Below are positions 5,380-6,264 of a stretch of 6,264 bases of DNA, piece after piece. Source of the stretch: CAZYTO01 sp964650405 (GTDB lineage: Bacteria; Acidobacteriota; Thermoanaerobaculia; Gp7-AA8); the NCBI GenBank assembly GCA_964650405.1, contig CAZYTO010000307.1, positions 1-6,264 of the forward strand, written 5' to 3'. A program made the translations under genes and the position numbers. The notes below the pieces were generated by a model that was not told the origin of the DNA, made no database searches, and was given only the letters and a program-made list of their open reading frames with translations. Position 1 is the stretch's first letter; every line of letters begins with the position of its first letter.

Positions 5380-6107
5380 TCAAAACCATCCGTCTCGAAC
5401 ATGGCAAGGCGAACACGCTCGACCTGGAGTTCTGCCGGGAGATCGAACGGCGGCTGCAGGAGAGCGAAGACGCCTCCGCGGTCATCCTGACCGGCACGGG
5501 CTCGATCTTCTCCGCGGGAGTGGATCTCGTACGGCTCACCAACGAGGGCGCGCCGTACGTCGAGCAGTTTCTCCCAGCCCTCGTCTCGACGCTGCGGACG
5601 TTGTTCCTGTTCCCCCGCCCCGTGATCGCGGCGGTGAACGGCCATGCCATCGCGGGCGGCTGCATCCTCGCCGCGGCCGCGGATTCTCGGTTGATGGCCG
5701 CCGGGGACGGGCGCATCGGCATGCCCGAACTGCTCGTGGGCGTCCCGTTTCCGGGCCTGATCCTGGAGATCTGCCGCTTCGCCTTTCCCAACCATGCGCT
5801 CCAGGAGCTGGTCTACCGCGGCCTGACCCTCAAGCCCGCCGACGCTCTGCGCCGAGGTGTCGTCGACGAGGTGGTCGAGCCGGAGCTGCTCGAATCCCGC
5901 GCCATGGCATTGGCCGAGGAGCTCGCGGCCCACGATCCTGTGAACTTCGCCCTGACCAAGCGCCAGCTCCGCGACGCCACCATGGCGCGCGCCGCCATCC
6001 TGGCCCGCGATCACGACGATGCCGTGCTCGCCCAATGGACGCGGGAAGAAACGTACGCCAGGATCCGGGCCTACCTCGCCAGGACGTTGCATCGAAGGGC
6101 GAAATGA
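5376..6107 (+). CDS. Enoyl-CoA hydratase/isomerase family protein, most like a delta3,delta2-enoyl-CoA isomerase
   Basis: 243 residues, a crotonase-fold acyl-CoA enzyme, near the usual 250-260. The oxyanion-hole segments are FSAGVDL (45-51) and NGHAIAGGC (88-96). Hydratases use two glutamates, one just after the GGC segment and one in the later PE motif. Here the first position is I97 (AGGCIL) and only the second, E118 in IGMPELLVGV, remains. One glutamate at this place is the pattern of mitochondrial-type enoyl-CoA isomerase, whose AGGCLVAL, FSAGLDL and C-terminal LTK regions also resemble this protein. It therefore probably shifts a 3-enoyl-CoA to a 2-enoyl-CoA in beta-oxidation of unsaturated fatty acids rather than hydrating it; this is inference from residues recalled for the family. 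The start at 5376 gives the normal family N-terminus (MIKTIRLEHGKANTLDL) but has no Shine-Dalgarno. The last residues RRAK and the TGA stop are encoded by repeat sequence. No beta-oxidation partner lies nearby. Confidence 0.93.
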   Translation: MIKTIRLEHGKANTLDLEFCREIERRLQESEDASAVILTGTGSIFSAGVDLVRLTNEGAPYVEQFLPALVSTLRTLFLFPRPVIAAVNGHAIAGGCILAAAADSRLMAAGDGRIGMPELLVGVPFPGLILEICRFAFPNHALQELVYRGLTLKPADALRRGVVDEVVEPELLESRAMALAEELAAHDPVNFALTKRQLRDATMARAAILARDHDDAVLAQWTREETYARIRAYLARTLHRRAK

Positions 6108-6154
6108 AGGGCGAAGGGCGAAGGATGAAGGGCGAAGGGCGAAGGATGAAGGGC
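6094..6154 (+). repeat. GAAGGGC/GAAGGAT heptamer array containing the isomerase stop codon
   Basis: A GAAGGGC unit at 6094 and a short GAAAT interruption (6101-6105) are followed by seven in-phase heptamers from 6106: GAAGGGC, GAAGGGC, GAAGGAT, GAAGGGC, GAAGGGC, GAAGGAT, GAAGGGC. This gives a 21-base higher-order unit. The TGA stop at 6105-6107 lies where the interruption meets the array. Read in another phase, the unit is GCGAAGG, related to the GCGAACA and GCGAATAA units elsewhere. Confidence 0.93.
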
Positions 6155-6170
6155 GAGGACGGTATGACAG

Positions 6171-6191
6171 GTGACGCCCTGCCGGGCTCAC
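6171..6191. terminator. Possible weak terminator hairpin between convergent genes
   Basis: GTGACGCCC (6171-6179) pairs with GGGCTCAC (6184-6191) around a TGCC loop, with one bulged C, giving an eight-pair stem. It lies between the isomerase and the VapC-like gene and overlaps the latter's stop. Only TTCGTT follows on the plus strand, not a true T run, so intrinsic termination would be weak. Confidence 0.3.
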
Positions 6192-6264
6192 TTCGTTGTG
6201 AACGGATTCAGCGTCTCGACCGGAAAGACGGCGAAGTCACGGGTGTTCCGCGTGACGACGATCA
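6188..6264 (-). CDS. VapC-like PIN-domain ribonuclease, C-terminal fragment cut by window edge
   Basis: Only the last 24 residues and the TGA stop (6190-6188) are in the window. They read IVVTRNTRDFAVF followed by PVETLNPFTTK. The TRNTRDF motif is the conserved (V)TxNxxDF strand of VapC toxins, with an asparagine and a late active-site aspartate, and the strand ending in LNPF is the usual close of these proteins. VapC proteins are metal-dependent RNases, often cutting tRNA or rRNA, and are held in check by a VapB antitoxin that would lie upstream, beyond the right edge. The gene is convergent with the isomerase, and its stop lies 80 bases after the isomerase stop. Family assignment from so short a piece is good but not certain. 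Confidence 0.75.
   Translation of the reverse strand, partial: IVVTRNTRDFAVFPVETLNPFTTK

Noticed and set aside
4961..6191. Minus-strand open frames across the isomerase that carry LFAYSLIR-type peptide repeats
   Set aside because: The 8-base array is free of stops in all three minus frames, so these frames are artefacts of the repeat; the real gene is on the plus strand.

Overview
The window is GC-rich bacterial chromosome. It carries six genes separated either by very short gaps or by short-period tandem repeats. The combination of a soluble Hanks-type kinase, a DUF4388-FHA protein, a flavoprotein fused to a cyclic-nucleotide-binding domain and a VapC-type PIN protein suggests Acidobacteriota (for example the Vicinamibacteria or Thermoanaerobaculia). 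Myxococcota or Gemmatimonadota remain possible. No marker gene is present, so this placement is inference.

Layout, left to right. A minus-strand block occupies 1-5102. In transcription order it encodes a serine/threonine kinase (5102-3366), a CPBP intramembrane protease-like protein (3343-2315), a DUF4388-FHA protein (2286-1318) and an FAD/NAD(P) oxidoreductase with a cyclic-nucleotide-binding domain (1178 to beyond the left edge). Gaps between the first three genes are 22 and 28 bases, so an operon is likely. The oxidoreductase is set off by 139 bases that hold two facing heptamer arrays. A 273-base divergent intergenic region (5103-5375) follows. It holds the kinase ribosome binding site, a long near-perfect hairpin and a GCGAATAA array. 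Next is a plus-strand crotonase-fold gene that looks like an enoyl-CoA isomerase (5376-6107), then another heptamer array, then the 3' end of a minus-strand VapC-like toxin gene (6188-6264, cut by the right edge).

How the genes may work together (inference): the kinase could write phosphothreonine, the FHA protein could read it, and the flavoprotein could couple a nucleotide or ligand signal to redox chemistry. The role of the membrane protease is unknown. The isomerase and the toxin appear unrelated to this cassette.

The most unusual feature is non-coding. Every longer intergenic gap is filled with 7- or 8-base tandem repeats sharing a GCGA-type core, in four flavours. These arrays run directly into the coding ends: two start codons and two stop codons lie inside or flush against terminal repeat units.
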